Shown in pieces: positions 47,626-59,183 of a stretch of DNA of 64,000 bases. The stretch spans positions 291,941-355,940 of the forward strand of contig QKWP01000119.1 of the NCBI GenBank assembly GCA_003550325.1, given 5' to 3'. Made by a program: the position numbers and the translations under genes. The stretch is from Gigaspora rosea. Lineage: Eukaryota > Glomeromycota > Glomeromycetes > Diversisporales > Gigasporaceae. The notes below the pieces were generated by a model that ran no database searches, was not told where the DNA came from, and saw only the letters and a list, made by a program, of their open reading frames with translations. Each line of letters opens with the position of its first letter. The stretch's first letter is position 1.

Positions 47626-47876
47626 ATATGGGCTGCCATCAATAGAAATAAGGTAGTCGATATTTTAAAAAAAATCAATACCTTTACTTTCATAGCTCAT
47701 ATCTCAATGAATATTGAAGCTATCTTGATGATTTAATATTCATAAGAAAGCCTTATTGTAGGCTTTCTTACGAATATTAAGTCATCAAGATAGCTCAATA
47801 TTTAATGAGATATGAGCTATGAAAGTGAAGATATTCATTTTTTTTAAATGTCAATCGCTATTGACAGAACCCATAT
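47626..47876. mobile_element. Palindromic element, arms ~120 bp
   Basis: ATATGGG at the left and CCCATAT at the right enclose arms that pair almost throughout, best over CATAGCTCATATCTCA and ATCTTGATGA. The loop is about 10 bases at 47754 around CTTATTGTAGG. It could form a single long hairpin, RNA included. Family unknown. Confidence 0.6.
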
Positions 47877-48394
47877 TATGATCAATAGAATAACGAGCAA
47901 ATTTTCTATGAGAGTTTTTACAGTAATTATTGATAGAAGCTACAATAATTTTGATACAAACTCAGCCCTAAAACATATATCTGTTGGTAAGTTCATAATA
48001 GAATTTTTTATAGAAATTCAAAATAGAAATTACGATACCTTTAATACAAACTAATTCACCTTTACAATAGCTTTTCCATAATAACATGCTGCAAGTCGCT
48101 GAAAAAATGACTAAGGTAATAAATTTTTTAAAGTAACTAAGGATGCCCTTAATACAAATTGACACAATTTTAACTGCACTCTGTGGATACTGAATAGCGA
48201 AGGGATTTTGTAAACTCGAGTATAAAATTCTTGAGATTCTTAAAACTTCTAAGTATCTTTCTATTCTTTTGATTTTAATTTGTTACTGCTGATCTATCAC
48301 TAAAAATTTCAACTAATAAAAAAAAGTAACAATTCAACACAGCCAGATTTTGGCCTTTGTTATGCCACTCAAATTTTGTCTACCACATTATAGC
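47877..48394. other. Spacer with AGAATTTTTTATAGAAATTC words
   Basis: GATAGAAACTGTAATAATTTCGA-like words here and at 47575 resemble sequence inside the hAT element at 57960-58210. Nothing coding recognised. Confidence 0.4.
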
Positions 48395-48885
48395 AAAAGG
48401 TAGCATGTATATCATGATATATGAAATAACACATTCAGATAACACATATGTATGCATTACACAGGTGTTGATTCGTGATATATGTTGGCTCATTTCGTGG
48501 GAGCAAAGAATTAGTAAATGAATTTTTTTTTAAAAAAAAAGAGCAATATCTCGTAATTTTACTAATAAAACTTCTGTATCAACAAAAAAAATTCCTTACA
48601 AAATTATACTTTATATACAGTTAGCTTGATTATCTTATATTGATCATGTAAATTTATTGTTTTAATAGTTAATCCATGTCATTATCGTGGTGGAACGTGG
48701 ACTTATATTTATTAACTGTGCCAAGCATCAACTAGCAAACTGAGTCACTTACGATCCAATTGGCATGAGCATACGGTCCCATATGGTCAATGGAATCCCG
48801 AACATACCTGTACAAATCCGGTTCTTGACCCATGTCATAAAGACCCATGCCTATCCAACAACCAATTTTCGTATAAGGAAGTATG
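48395..48885. mobile_element. Diverged copy of the 16694 hAT-like element
   Basis: It matches 16840-17370 in the same order (GTGTTGGCTCGTGATACGTG against GTGTTGATTCGTGATATATG; AAAGAGCAATATCTC; ACGATCCAATTGGC). The left end is missing, and the GGCACG words have mostly turned to GGCATG, so it is old. Confidence 0.6.
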
Positions 48886-49089
48886 TAATCAGCATGAAGT
48901 TTAATTAATAGTGTATTTCGAAAAAAATACGTGTAATTAACATAATCATTTAAATTATATTCACTTTAACAATTATCAGGCTTTTCAATTATATTTATAT
49001 CAGTCACGTAAATCAAATAGATTGAGACCAGTAAAAATATAATTGAAAGCCGGTGAAAAGTTTTCTCTAACCTAGCACACGTGATCGTA

Positions 49090-50370
49090 CTAGTCCTATG
49101 CGGCATTGCATGTTGCGCAGCTACCCTAATGTACGAGTGTAGTCTGTATTTATATACTGATATATTGTATTCAATTATAATATAATCTAAAGATTCTCTC
49201 TAGAAGAAGAGCTAAAACAAGCTTCTTTTATACTTTACAAATCTTATGGGAATCACTAATCTAACATTATAGAATATTATGGAAACTACGATACTAAAAT
49301 TATACGATATTCTTATCTACGACGCTATCATGCGTATAATGCGATAGATTTATAATTTATAAATCATTCCGCTATAAGCTGAGCCCCGTTCAATAAGAGA
49401 GTTGTTGTTTAAAAGTTTTGTCTATGCCGATAGGGATCGACTTTTAATCATAAGACTAATGAAGATCGATCGGTTACCCGCATCAATTACTACATTTTGG
49501 TGATCGTACGTTACCCGATTCAATGACTACATTTTTCCGTGAACCATTACTTCATTTTTGTTTTATCTTAGTTTTTCTTCCCATTACTATGTTTTACATG
49601 TATTAAGTAATTATAACTTCATTTACTGAATTTTTAAAAATTATTACCTCATAATGTGTAAACGTTCTGTCATAATTACTGCAAAGAATCATGAGAAAGC
49701 GTAAGTAGGAAGTTATTTATAAGGAGCTAGCTTTCGCGAGAGGAATGGGTAGATTTTATTATTAAGAATCATCTTAGTTTTTCTTCCCATTACTACATTT
49801 TACATGTATTAAGTAATTATTACTTCATTTACTGAATCTTTAAAAATCATTACCTCATAATGTGTAAACGTTCTGTCATAATTACTGCAAAGAATCATGA
49901 GAAAGCGTAAGTAGGAAGTTATTTATAAGGAGCTAGCTTTCGCAAGAGGAACGGGTAGATTTTATTATTAAGAATTATTACTTTGTAATTATTTTATAAA
50001 TAACCCTTAAATAAAGCTTACATATATTTTATCCATTGATCATTAAACATAAAATTCTGAATAAATAAATATTGTCCCTGCATAATCCTCTACTATGCAA
50101 TATCAGAAGTTAATAAAATCAACAGACGATTGAATTTGAACTTAAAAACTTACACACTCTTTTATTAAATCACTATCCCAATATTTAAAAATAAATACGT
50201 TCATCTAAACCTTTTGAAACTTTAATGATTGTGGCCTGGTAGTTAAATTGGCATACAAAATTCTTGAAGTCTCTCCCTTGGCCACAACAGCATGCATGAT
50301 CGATTATGCACGATTAATTATATTAGGGTAGCTGCGCATTGCGTGGCTCTGCACAGGACCAGTACAATCT
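49090..50370. mobile_element. TIR element, about 1.3 kb, with internal tandem duplication
   Basis: GTACTAGTCCTATGCGGCAT and TTGCGCAGCTACCCTAAT at the left pair with inverses at the right (ATTAGGGTAGCTGCGCATTG, then CAGGACCAGTAC). The interior holds a 206-bp tandem duplication and GATCGATCGG words. No transposase. Confidence 0.5.
49565..49976. repeat. 206-bp tandem duplication
   Basis: 49565-49770 and 49771-49976 are nearly identical; both start ATCTTAGTTTTTCTTCCCAT and contain AAAGCGTAAGTAGGAAGTTA. A handful of differences only, so recent. Confidence 0.85.
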
Positions 50371-50539
50371 TTATTTTGGTTTAAGGATTTTATTTTTCCA
50401 TCAGGTAACACCAGATGAGAACAGTGGAAAAAAAATTTAAAAAAAATTGAAAAAATGGATGGTGGGTAATGCGAAATGAAAAAGACTGTGAACAGAATTT
50501 AAATGATTACAATAAACATTAATACATTTTCTTGAAATT

Positions 50540-51246
50540 ATTTTTTTTTCTTTAAAGGCCGGCTACTATGGCCGGGATTTTATTATGAGTTATTAGGACG
50601 TAATATTTATTACATGAATGAGGATACAACTAGCCACACATGCACTTTTAGTATCTAATTTAAGTAGTCCGCCCGATGGTTCTACACTAGCTACCATACC
50701 TACAACCTAACTACAGGAATTGCCTATTTAAACCCTCTGGTTCACGCTCTTCCTATTACTACCCGTTGCACTACACAAACGCAGATATTAAGGGGCCCAA
50801 CTCTTTTTGATAAATCATCAGCCTAAGGGCTACTTTACCCTCGCACCATTTGCTTACCGTTGTCTTCTGTGTCCCATTCTACTTCAGATACAGATTTAGC
50901 GACAAAGCTGCTTGCCCTTATTAGGTTTATTCCGATCCTGACCACCCACCTTCTTTTGGTAGTGTCGTTGTAGATTTTCACTATTACCTCCTAATTCGGG
51001 ACTTGCCAAATGGGTTTCCATTCCTCTAGTTACCTGGATTTTACGGTATAACAATAACACCATTGTGTCATAGCTCCCATTCAAGATGGTGGAACCAAGG
51101 TAACAGGTTTTTGCAACCCAACCAATCTGAGCCATATGGTTACCAAACACAGGCCTATTGTTCAAAGCGTCAACAGTGGGATTCGAACTGTCAACCTGCC
51201 GCTTGGGGGTGACACCTTGACCACTTCTCTAAGGCGCCACACCCTC
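50540..51246 (-). mobile_element. tRNA-derived SINE, 707 bp
   Basis: ATTTTCTTGAAATT flanks both ends perfectly (50526-50539 and 51247-51260). On the minus strand the head looks like a class II tRNA: TTAGAGAAGTGGTCAAGG (A box) and GACAGTTCGAATCCC (B box). A ~600-bp body of balanced base mix follows, then CCGGCTACTATGGCCGG inverted words and a short A tail at 50540-50548. The body is long for a SINE and may include part of a partner LINE. Its 89-residue open frame is not thought to be a gene. Confidence 0.82.
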
Positions 51247-51260
51247 ATTTTCTTGAAATT

Positions 51261-51954
51261 AGTAAAGTGAACAAATTAAACTTCATACCGATTTCGGTTA
51301 AGATCGTAAAGTTGGTTTTTTGATACATGGAATCTGAAAGCATGGGTTGGTTGGTCAGATTTTTTTAAATAAATTAATTATAAATTAATAGAACATTGCT
51401 TACATTTAAGGTTATACAAAGTTAATTTTTCCTTCTGCACAATAAGGAATCAAAATTTGGGTCAACAGTTGTATTTTTTTTGTCAGTCCTATCGGACAAT
51501 TACAGGAAATTAAGGTCCTAATCATAAAAACATTAAAGTAAACAGAATTAAACTTCATATTCACACTTGAAACACAATCATTAAAGTGAACTGAATTAAA
51601 CTTCATACTCACCCTCTTGTACTGTCATCGCAGCTATATTGCTTAATCACCAAATAAGAGGCTTTTGCATTGCCCGAATGGTCGTGGAACCCAACTGTAC
51701 TTACCAATAACTAAACATCAATGATACATTGCTCTGAAAAAAGGATAATCTTTTAGTAATTCGATTCCAGTAATCAGATGCAATTACAACATTAAACAAA
51801 AAATACCTGCATCTAAGGTTGAGGTGATAAATTGAAAATGTATTTCCATATAAAGTCTTCCAATCTTGCATTTGATAAACTCCCGATTACTGTGGCTCCC
51901 AACAATTGTTCATCACGAAGAAATCTGCATACCAACAGTCACTTTAAAGGCACC
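51261..51954. other. Spacer with AAAGTGAACTGAATTAAACTTCAT repeats
   Basis: The words AGTGAACTGAATTAAACTTC / AGTGAACAAATTAAACTTCA occur at 51265, 51535 and 51585. Nothing coding recognised. Confidence 0.45.
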
Positions 51955-52215
51955 ACACCACATTTCATTAACACTGGCAAGCTTATTTTACAGATGAGTA
52001 ATTTACAGACGAGTTTATTTTGTAATTAACCAATAACTCATATAACTTGATTCTATGTTTAATCCTAATGATAATGATTAGAATTACTTTGCAAAATGAG
52101 CCATCAGTAAAACATATTGTTTACGAAACAACTTAACTGTAAATTGATCATCTGTAAAATAAGCTTATTAGTAAAACAAACATCAGTAAAATGTGATGCC
52201 TTCGAAGTGATTGCA
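51955..52215. mobile_element. Decayed CACCGACA-type foldback
   Basis: TTACAGATGAGTAATTTACAG on the left faces ATCATCTGTAAAATAAGCTT and ACATCAGTAAAATGTGATG on the right. Same scheme as 23590-23887 with C-to-T decay. Confidence 0.4.
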
Positions 52216-52488
52216 AGTAAATTGACCAAAGAGGACGAAACTAGTTACTAAGCAAAAGATGAACCCAAAACCAACAGAAAAATCTTGATCAATGAAGCCG
52301 CGACGAAAATGCATAATACAATCCAAAAAAATATATGAATTTAAAAATTTGATAAATTTATGTGATCGTATCATCAAATATAACGCTGTAATGATCAAAT
52401 ATAGTCATAATGATCATCGAAAATAGTCATAATCATCATAATGCATCATAATGAAAACATCTATTTTACATTCGGTTGAAATATTTAC

Positions 52489-52596
52489 CTGTAAATTCCC
52501 GAAATAATGGGCATGGGCGTTATTTCGAATTTTGACCTGAATTAACCTCAATTCGGGCCAAAATTCCCATGTCTGTTATTTCGAGAATTTACGGGT
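52489..52596. mobile_element. Small MITE with CGAAATAA ends
   Basis: TAAATTCCCGAAATAATGGG pairs with the inverse of ATTTCGAGAATTTACGGG; the arms (~45 bp) fill most of the element. Its end words (CGAAATAACG, GGGCGTTATTTCG) are also found in the 14333-14698 element. Confidence 0.55.
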
Positions 52597-52599
52597 ACA

Positions 52600-53685
52600 T
52601 AATATTTAACAGTCAACTGACTTGTCACACTATTTATAACTGAGTTTTTAGTTATATATAAATTTATAAAAAAAAAACATATAAAATTACTATAAACTTT
52701 GAATCTTTGATCTTTCTTCACCTACATATTAACTTAAAATTAGATTTTTCGGGAATATAGAACAAAGAGAGAAGAAAAAATTGGGCTTAAAAATCGAATT
52801 AAAATTTCGCCGTTTTTGCACAAAATGAAAATGTAACTTCGCCAAAAAAATATATTTAACGATTTTAAGACAATGAGTATGTGTAAAATCATGCCCCGAA
52901 CAACTTTACTTAGGCGACTAAAGTAGGTTACCTTGTAAGAAAAATGGGTTACCTATGTACTAAAGTTAAATTTTTCGAGTTTTAAATATAAAACCCCTTT
53001 TTTTATCAAGATAACCTTCTTTGGGCGCTTAAGCAAAGTTGTTCAGCATGCAATTTTATTTGATTTGTGGTCAAAACTCGTTTTTTCGGCCATTTTCTAG
53101 GTGAAAAATGGGGTCGAAGTTAGAAAAAAAATTTTTTCTAAAAAAATTTTTTAGAAAAAAATTTTTTTTCTAACTTCGACCCCATTTTTCACCTAGAAAA
53201 TGGCCAAAAAAAACGCGTTTTGACCTCAAATCAAGTAAAATTGCATGCTGAACAACTTTGCTTAAGCGCCCAAAGTAGGTTATCTTGATAAAAAAAAGGG
53301 GTTTTATATTTAAAACTCAAAAAATTTAACTTTAGTACATAGGTAACCCATTTTTCTTACAAGATAACCTACTTCAGTCGCCTAAGTAAAGTTGTTCGGG
53401 GCATGATTTTACACATACTCATTGTCTTAAAATCGTTAAATATTTGTTTTTGGCAAAGTTACATTTTCGTTTTGTGCAAAAACGACGAAATTTTAATTCG
53501 ATTTTTAAGCCCAATTTTTTCTTCTCTCTTTGTTCTATATTCCCGAAAAATTTAATTTTAAGTTACTATGTAGGTGAAGAAGATCAAAGATTCAAAGTTT
53601 ATAGTAGTTTTATATGTTATTTTTATAAATTTTATATGTAAAAAATTTTGTTGTGACATATCGTGTGACTGTTAACACATAATAC
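52600..53685. mobile_element. Long nested palindrome, arms ~540 bp
   Basis: The sequence from ~52600 to 53146 is repeated inverted from 53147 to ~53685 with over 90% match by eye. The outer part holds TTCGGGAATATAGAACAAAG, the inner part GAAAAATGGGGTCGAAGTTA; the centre is runs of A and T. Inside each arm a second, imperfect inverted repeat pairs CAACTTTACTTAGGCGAC with GGGCGCTTAAGCAAAGTTG. No open frame. A foldback transposon or a hairpin-RNA source is possible; the class is unknown. Confidence 0.8.
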
Positions 53686-53689
53686 GGTT

Positions 53690-54656
53690 TCATGTTTTAA
53701 TAAAGCAAACTCGTACGTAAGTAATTAAATCACGATAATGGTATAATCGTTATGTACATGATCATCCCAGCACAAAGAATCCTTCTCGTGCGAAACGAAT
53801 TGTTATCGTAAAAAAAAAAAAAAACAACAAAAGAAAAAAAATTCAAACTCGTAATACCCTAACAAAAATCATTACCAATAATCAAAGCGATGCGTACAAA
53901 CCAGAATATTTTGATATTTAATATTTATCGACACTAGTTTAATTTTCCTTCGTACGCTACATACGTACATACAATACTTTTCAAATAGCAATCAATGGAA
54001 AATGACGTTATCATTTCATCATAATGACATATCTAATCCAATTACACCATTCGAAATTAAAAAGTTAACTTCTTTCCAATAACGGATAAACGATAATCAT
54101 AACTTTTACCATAAAAGGTTTCTGAAGAAATCGGTATAGGCGACATAGATAAAGTCGAATACAACCATCCCTCTACACATTTCATACACATGCAACGTTT
54201 CGTACTGGTATGCATTGTCAATCATACATTGTCAATTATGCATGGATGTCATATGATATGCGGCGCAGCGTACTCTAAATGATCAACCGATATTTGAAAT
54301 GTCACGTTTACCCCGTGACAGTGAGAATGGAATAAATTTATTAATTATTCACCTATATATGAAAATCTACGAACTTTATAACGAAATAAAATATCACCAC
54401 CAATATTTAATGGTGGAAAATGATTTAAAACATAGTCATAAAAACATATTTGTTTGGTTTGAAAAGTTGTTAACTGTTAAATGTTTTAATATACTCTGAC
54501 GTAATAAAAATGAAAATTAATACTTATTTATTTATTTAACTGATGTCCTTAAGATATAAATTATTTTATTTAACTTACTTCCTTTCAATTTTTTAAATAA
54601 AAATTATTCTTCTTTTCATAATATTAAATTGTATTTTAACAATTATACATCGTGGA
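53690..54656. other. Spacer, one unexplained small open frame
   Basis: 54299-54499 (+) could encode 66 residues (MSRLPRDSENGINLLIIHLY...). No family recognised, and no intron pattern that would extend it. The rest is AT-rich with GTACGTACATAC words near 53950. Confidence 0.35.
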
Positions 54657-54903
54657 ATGCCTCCATTAAAAGAAATTCATTCAAACTTTACAAAAGTTGC
54701 AGAAACTGACAATCTTGACCAAACTACACCTTGTTAAAAGTGTGGCTATTGTGAAGAGAACTTTGTAGATTCAGCTGCTTGATTAAAATATCACTTGTAC
54801 ATATGTAAAAAGCTTCCAACGAGTATAAAATATTCATTAAATAATGCCGATTTCAGTTCGGGTGAAGATAAAATGATATTAACCGATTTAAAATCATACA
54901 TTT
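54657..54903 (+). pseudogene. hAT transposase N-terminal relic (BED-type zinc finger)
   Basis: The frame from ATG 54657 reads MPPLKEIHSNFTKVAETDN, then CGYCEENF and LKYHLYICKKLP: a Cys-x2-Cys ... His-x4-Cys finger with a following basic patch, typical of the BED finger at the start of hAT transposases. Two stops lie inside (before KCGYC and after DSAA), and a third ends it at ~54903. The rest of the transposase is gone. It may derive from an autonomous relative of the MITEs here. Confidence 0.55.
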
Positions 54904-54960
54904 AAACGGTAGAAAAAGCGTACAATGGTGAAAAACATTAAACAAATATGTATTTCAGTA

Positions 54961-55475
54961 TTTATGAGCCTTGTAATTTTTACAAATTGTATTATCATAA
55001 ATTCGTGAGTTAGAAAAATGTTACAACGTTAAAATAACCAATCGGAAGCGGCACTTTAGTTTTAATCGAATTCTAATCGAATTCTAATCTTAGCGCCAAT
55101 ACTTTAAAAGTTTTTTATAATGTTTTAAAAACCTAAAAAAACTATTCAACCCGTTTTTATTCCATCCTTACCCAATCACGTGGGTACTGAAAAAAATACT
55201 AGCTAGTTTATTCTAAAATCTTGCTAAGAATTTTTTTTTTTTTTTGAGATGTCGATTTTGGTTTTATATTGCATGTGCGCATACATTCTGTGTATAATTA
55301 GAAATTGCCTTTAATATATATTATATTACAAAATTTGATAATAGAATATTACCGGTATTAAAATTGTAAATCATCAAAACCACCAAATAAATTAAAATAT
55401 ATATATTTTTGTTTTTTTAATTTAAATCTTGAATTTAAATTACATATTGCATATTTTCAAAGAACTAACATAAAT
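54961..55475. other. AT-rich spacer
   Basis: ATCGAATTCTAATCGAATTCTAATC is a short tandem word at 55065-55090. Nothing else recognised. Confidence 0.45.
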
Positions 55476-55799
55476 TAGGGATGTTGTCCTGCTTCAACCG
55501 GTTAGCTTGTGCTTATAACCCGTTGGATCATTGTTTTGCATTTACATAAAATGATTCTCGAACACAGTTCATATAATTGTACTAATAATTATGTTTGCGT
55601 GAGTAATTCAATAAAACCTGCTTTACATGAAAGTTACATATAAATTTTTACTTATCCAGTCGATTTTCAAACTCGTTTGGAGCAGGATAGTTTAAATATA
55701 AGAAATGAAAACCATGCAACCGCAAAAACTCGAGTTCCATTTTGATTTGGCTTAAACAGGAGTCGAACCGAATTTTGGGCAAGCAGGATAACATCCTTA
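55476..55799. mobile_element. hAT-like MITE
   Basis: TAGGGATGTTGTCCTGCTT at the left pairs with AAGCAGGATAACATCCTTA at the right. Flanking octamers ACATAAAT and GTATAAAC agree at five of eight positions. 324 bp, no coding. Confidence 0.65.
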
Positions 55800-57134
55800 G
55801 TATAAACCACAAAGAATGGCATATATTCTGTTGACAAGAAATATTAACAAATTTGACTTAGCTTTAATAAAATCGCAATTCAAGATATTGTCAACATTTC
55901 AAAATACCATGCTAAATAGTTCTTAATACAGAAATCGTAATTTTTTTGTTTAATATAAATTTATGAATAAAAAAAAAACATAATTTTAATGTAATTAGCA
56001 AATACTGTATAATCTGGAATCTTTAACAAAATAATTCTAGACACCTAACAATTATTATTGTTCCATGTAGAGTAGCATTTAATTAAATAATAAATTTCTT
56101 AATTTTATAAATTATTAGACGAAAATTATTAATACGTACGTGAAATTTTATCACATCAGTCATCTGGAACTGAAAAGACGCAGATAGTAGAACCTAAAAG
56201 AACAAAAAATAAAAATTCAATAGAACAAAATAGGAAATATTATAATAAGTAAAATTATTTACCATAAGCCTTTGACAATTTTGTGGAATTAACTGGTTCA
56301 GAAAGCTTTTTAAAATTAAGCAGTTTACTTGTAAGCTTATCTTTAGAATAAATCTGCAATTCCGTTGATATTTGAATAATTTCGTCTGCAGATTTGAATA
56401 CTTTTAATATTTCTAATTCATCTTCATCTTTTCAGTACTATCAGATACTATATTATACCATCTTGATAATTTTTCATAAATATCAGATGCTTTTGGTCTA
56501 TTAGAAGGATAAGCATCCATACATTGATTTGCTAATTGAATAAAACACTCAGGAGTGCCTTTAGCAAAGTTAGGGCGCAATCCATTACATATTTGAATGG
56601 CCAACGCTTCATCATATTCAATGTCGTAATGAGGTGGTCTTCCTGTAGACATTTCGGTCATAATATACCAAAACTATAAATATCTGCGGTTATTGTATAT
56701 GTTCGTGCTGTTAATACTTCCGGTGCAACATAAGGTAAAACTCCATAAATACTATCTTCTGAATCAGTTTCATCTTTTTTTCTAGATAATCCTAAATCTG
56801 TAATGTAAGTTATTAGTTTCCCACCAATAAATTGATTTTGCAATATATTGCCACTATGAAAATCTCCATGAAAATATTCTGCTTTGTGAATTTTTGTTAA
56901 ATTTTTTGATATATCAACAAGTTGCTTTAATTTACTTTTCCAATTAAGTTCTCTAAAATTTGATAATAAGAACTTGTGAAGACTTCCTTTATTTGCATAT
57001 TGAAATACCAACAAGTATTCTTTATTGGTCGTGTTTTGAGTCAGTCATACACTTCAAGATTACATCCCATTAATCTGAATTCTGTATAACTTTTAAACTT
57101 ATTAAATAAAATTTATAATTTTAATAATTTATCT

Positions 57135-58539
57135 TAGAGATGGGTTTCATGCGTGCGCATGATTCCTCAATCATGCGCATGAATGCGCATTAATGCGCAT
57201 GTTTCCGAATCATGCGCATTTTATCCCATCAAAATTTTATATAGAAAACTTAAATATAAAATAAGTATAATTAACATTCAAATCTATCTATATACTTCAA
57301 TTCTGGGTCTGTTCGCTTTAACATTTTTGATTGGTCGTATCCGAAAAATGTGACCTAAATGTAGAAAAACTGACAGAAATACGTAAGATGATTATGACTA
57401 TCATGGTCGAGTAATTATTATAATATTCGAGTAATTATTATACCATTTTTCAATGCCCTTTTTAACGCCCTTAAACAACACAAAATTGTGAACGTGAATG
57501 TTCCAAATTAACTTTTGTTGTTTGCTTAATATTTACAAAGTATTTTGGACTAAAAAATTCACGAATTTGAAAACATTTATATAATGGTCAAGTTCAAGAA
57601 TAAGTGCAAGTGCAAGAACAAGTGCAAGAACACGTCAAATGCTCCGTTACAGATAAAACATATGATTAAAAAAAGTTATATTCAACCAAATATTTAATTA
57701 TTGATTTCTAGAATTTTTGGTCGGAATTTTTGCCGCCCAGATTATCTGATAATCAATTAATTTTCTCAGTGACTCGTAGTTTTATGTCGATCTACGAACC
57801 ACGAGCTAAAACTAATATAGCAATATAAGGTTTTCTCTTTGCAACACTTATTTTAAAAAATTCGTATTCACCAATAAAACTAAGCTGCATACTATCTGTC
57901 ATTGGAGTAATTATTGTAACAAACTTTTTTAGTTAACTTATACCGATTCAAACTAACCCACTATATATTGCAATTACTGGTATAGCGAACAAAATTTGTA
58001 ATAGAATTTTTTATAAAAATTCATGATAAAATCACAATAATTCTATAAAAACTGGGCTCAATCATACTGAAATAGAATGTGAATTCTGTGGCAGAATTTT
58101 ATAATAACATAATTTTAATGCAAAAACTAACTCAATCTTAACCATATACGTAGTTAATAGAATAGTATGTTCAGTAACAGAATTTTTTTGTGATGATTCA
58201 ATGCAAACTAGCTCAGCATATTTATGAATATTATATAATGCGAATTTAAAGATTTTAACTAAGATTCCAAAGTTTTATACAAAGCTCCCGTGGCAGAGCC
58301 ACGGGTCAGGTGTCAAATTATAAAAGATAAGCAACGATGAAGTTTACAATTATCAAATTTGTAAAAATTTATATATAATGGCAAAATCTGATTAAGAATC
58401 AATATGTAGTATCTTTATTTAGATATATTATCAATAATAAAGATAAAAATTAACAAAAATTTTTTTTATCATGCGGTATCATGCGCATTTTATATATCAT
58501 GCGCATTTTATTATAAAATGCACATTTTTCCCATCTCTA
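57135..58539. mobile_element. hAT-like element with ATGCGCAT words, in the kinase intron
   Basis: Ends TAGAGATGGG and CCCATCTCTA with a perfect duplication ATTTATCT (57127-57134, 58540-58547). ATGCGCAT or ATCATGCGCA recurs about six times in the left 100 bp and three times at the right. Inside at ~58288 is the hairpin CCCGTGGC-AGA-GCCACGGG. No transposase. Confidence 0.9.
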
Positions 58540-58615
58540 ATTTATCTATATTAGGCCATAAACAAATCATCTTAACTTACTTCTCTTAAAAAATTCTTTT
58601 GTGAATTTTAAGTGC

Positions 58616-58775
58616 TAGGGATTGGAACTGTTTAACCGTTTAAAAATTGCTCTATATTTCCGGGCAGAATTATGTTGGTCGTGGGCCGGAATTAGTTTAA
58701 TGCCGGCCAAATTAAACGATTAAACGGTTAAACGATTAAACGATTAAGAAAAATTTTAGGCGGTTCCAATCCCTA
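58616..58775. mobile_element. hAT-like MITE inside kinase strand beta3
   Basis: 160 bp, ends TAGGGATTGGAACTG and the inverse of CGGTTCCAATCCCTA, perfect duplication TTAAGTGC (58608-58615, 58776-58783). On the gene strand the target is GCACTTAA, the Ala-Leu-Lys codons that carry the ATP-binding lysine. AAACGATT words fill its right half. Confidence 0.92.
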
Positions 58776-59183
58776 TTAAGTGCAACGACACGATGATGTA
58801 CGTGATTGTGCTTATGATAGATCGTCTGAAACTATTACTCTTTTACCATCTAACCACGTTGCAGAAAATACTGTTCCAAATCCCCTTTCACCAATCTTTT
58901 GAACATTATCTAATCTGTCATAAGGAATCCACTCAATCACGTCACAATAAGATATAGCCTTAAGTTGAAATTCTTTAATACAATCATCAACATCATTATT
59001 TCCACTTGTCCGTTTTCTGAGGGTCACATGATCGACACCAAACTAAATCGGCTGCAAGCTGCGCATGTTCCATTCTTTTTATCTCTTATAGAAACAAATT
59101 CATCAAATACTAAAATATACTCATTTGTTGCAGTGTCATTGGTTAGTCCATATACTTTATATTTAATTGTACATATTCTTTAA

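Larger units (their letters stand above)
56156..59183 (-). pseudogene. Tyrosine-kinase-like protein kinase, disrupted
   Basis: Minus-strand kinase of the family expanded in Rhizophagus. From its start: Cys4 ribbon remnant (~59100), DDCIKEFQLKA, KIGERGFGTVFSATWLDG (glycine loop), then after an intron FKSYTEFRLMGCNLEVY, KEYLLVFQYANKGSLHKFL, the catalytic loop FHGDFHSGNIL (Asp and Asn present), DLGLSRK in place of DFG, VAPEVL, and MTEMSTGRPPHYD to helix I. Exon 56263-~57040 ends in a GT donor, and the last exon is 56156-56193 (STICVFSVPDD). Breaks: single-base losses near 57045, 56660 and 56430, and loss of the EAWCQ part of the ribbon. A 160-bp hAT MITE sits in the ALK codons of strand beta3 (58616-58775) and a 1.4-kb hAT element in the intron (57135-58539). 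The upstream end runs into the repeated N-terminal exons. Confidence 0.82.

Noticed and set aside
50231-50290. tRNA-like stretch with GTGGCC and GGCCAC ends
   Set aside because: No B box and no cloverleaf could be drawn; probably part of the surrounding TIR element.
50896-51165. Open frame of 89 residues on the minus strand
   Set aside because: It lies in the SINE body; no start context or family.
51165-51240. Possible tRNA gene
   Set aside because: A and B boxes are present, but the acceptor stem does not close and a SINE body with poly-A and target duplications follows.
57135-58539. Intron with enhancer-like ATGCGCAT array
   Set aside because: The array sits at both ends of a clean hAT element with an 8-bp duplication, so it belongs to the transposon.
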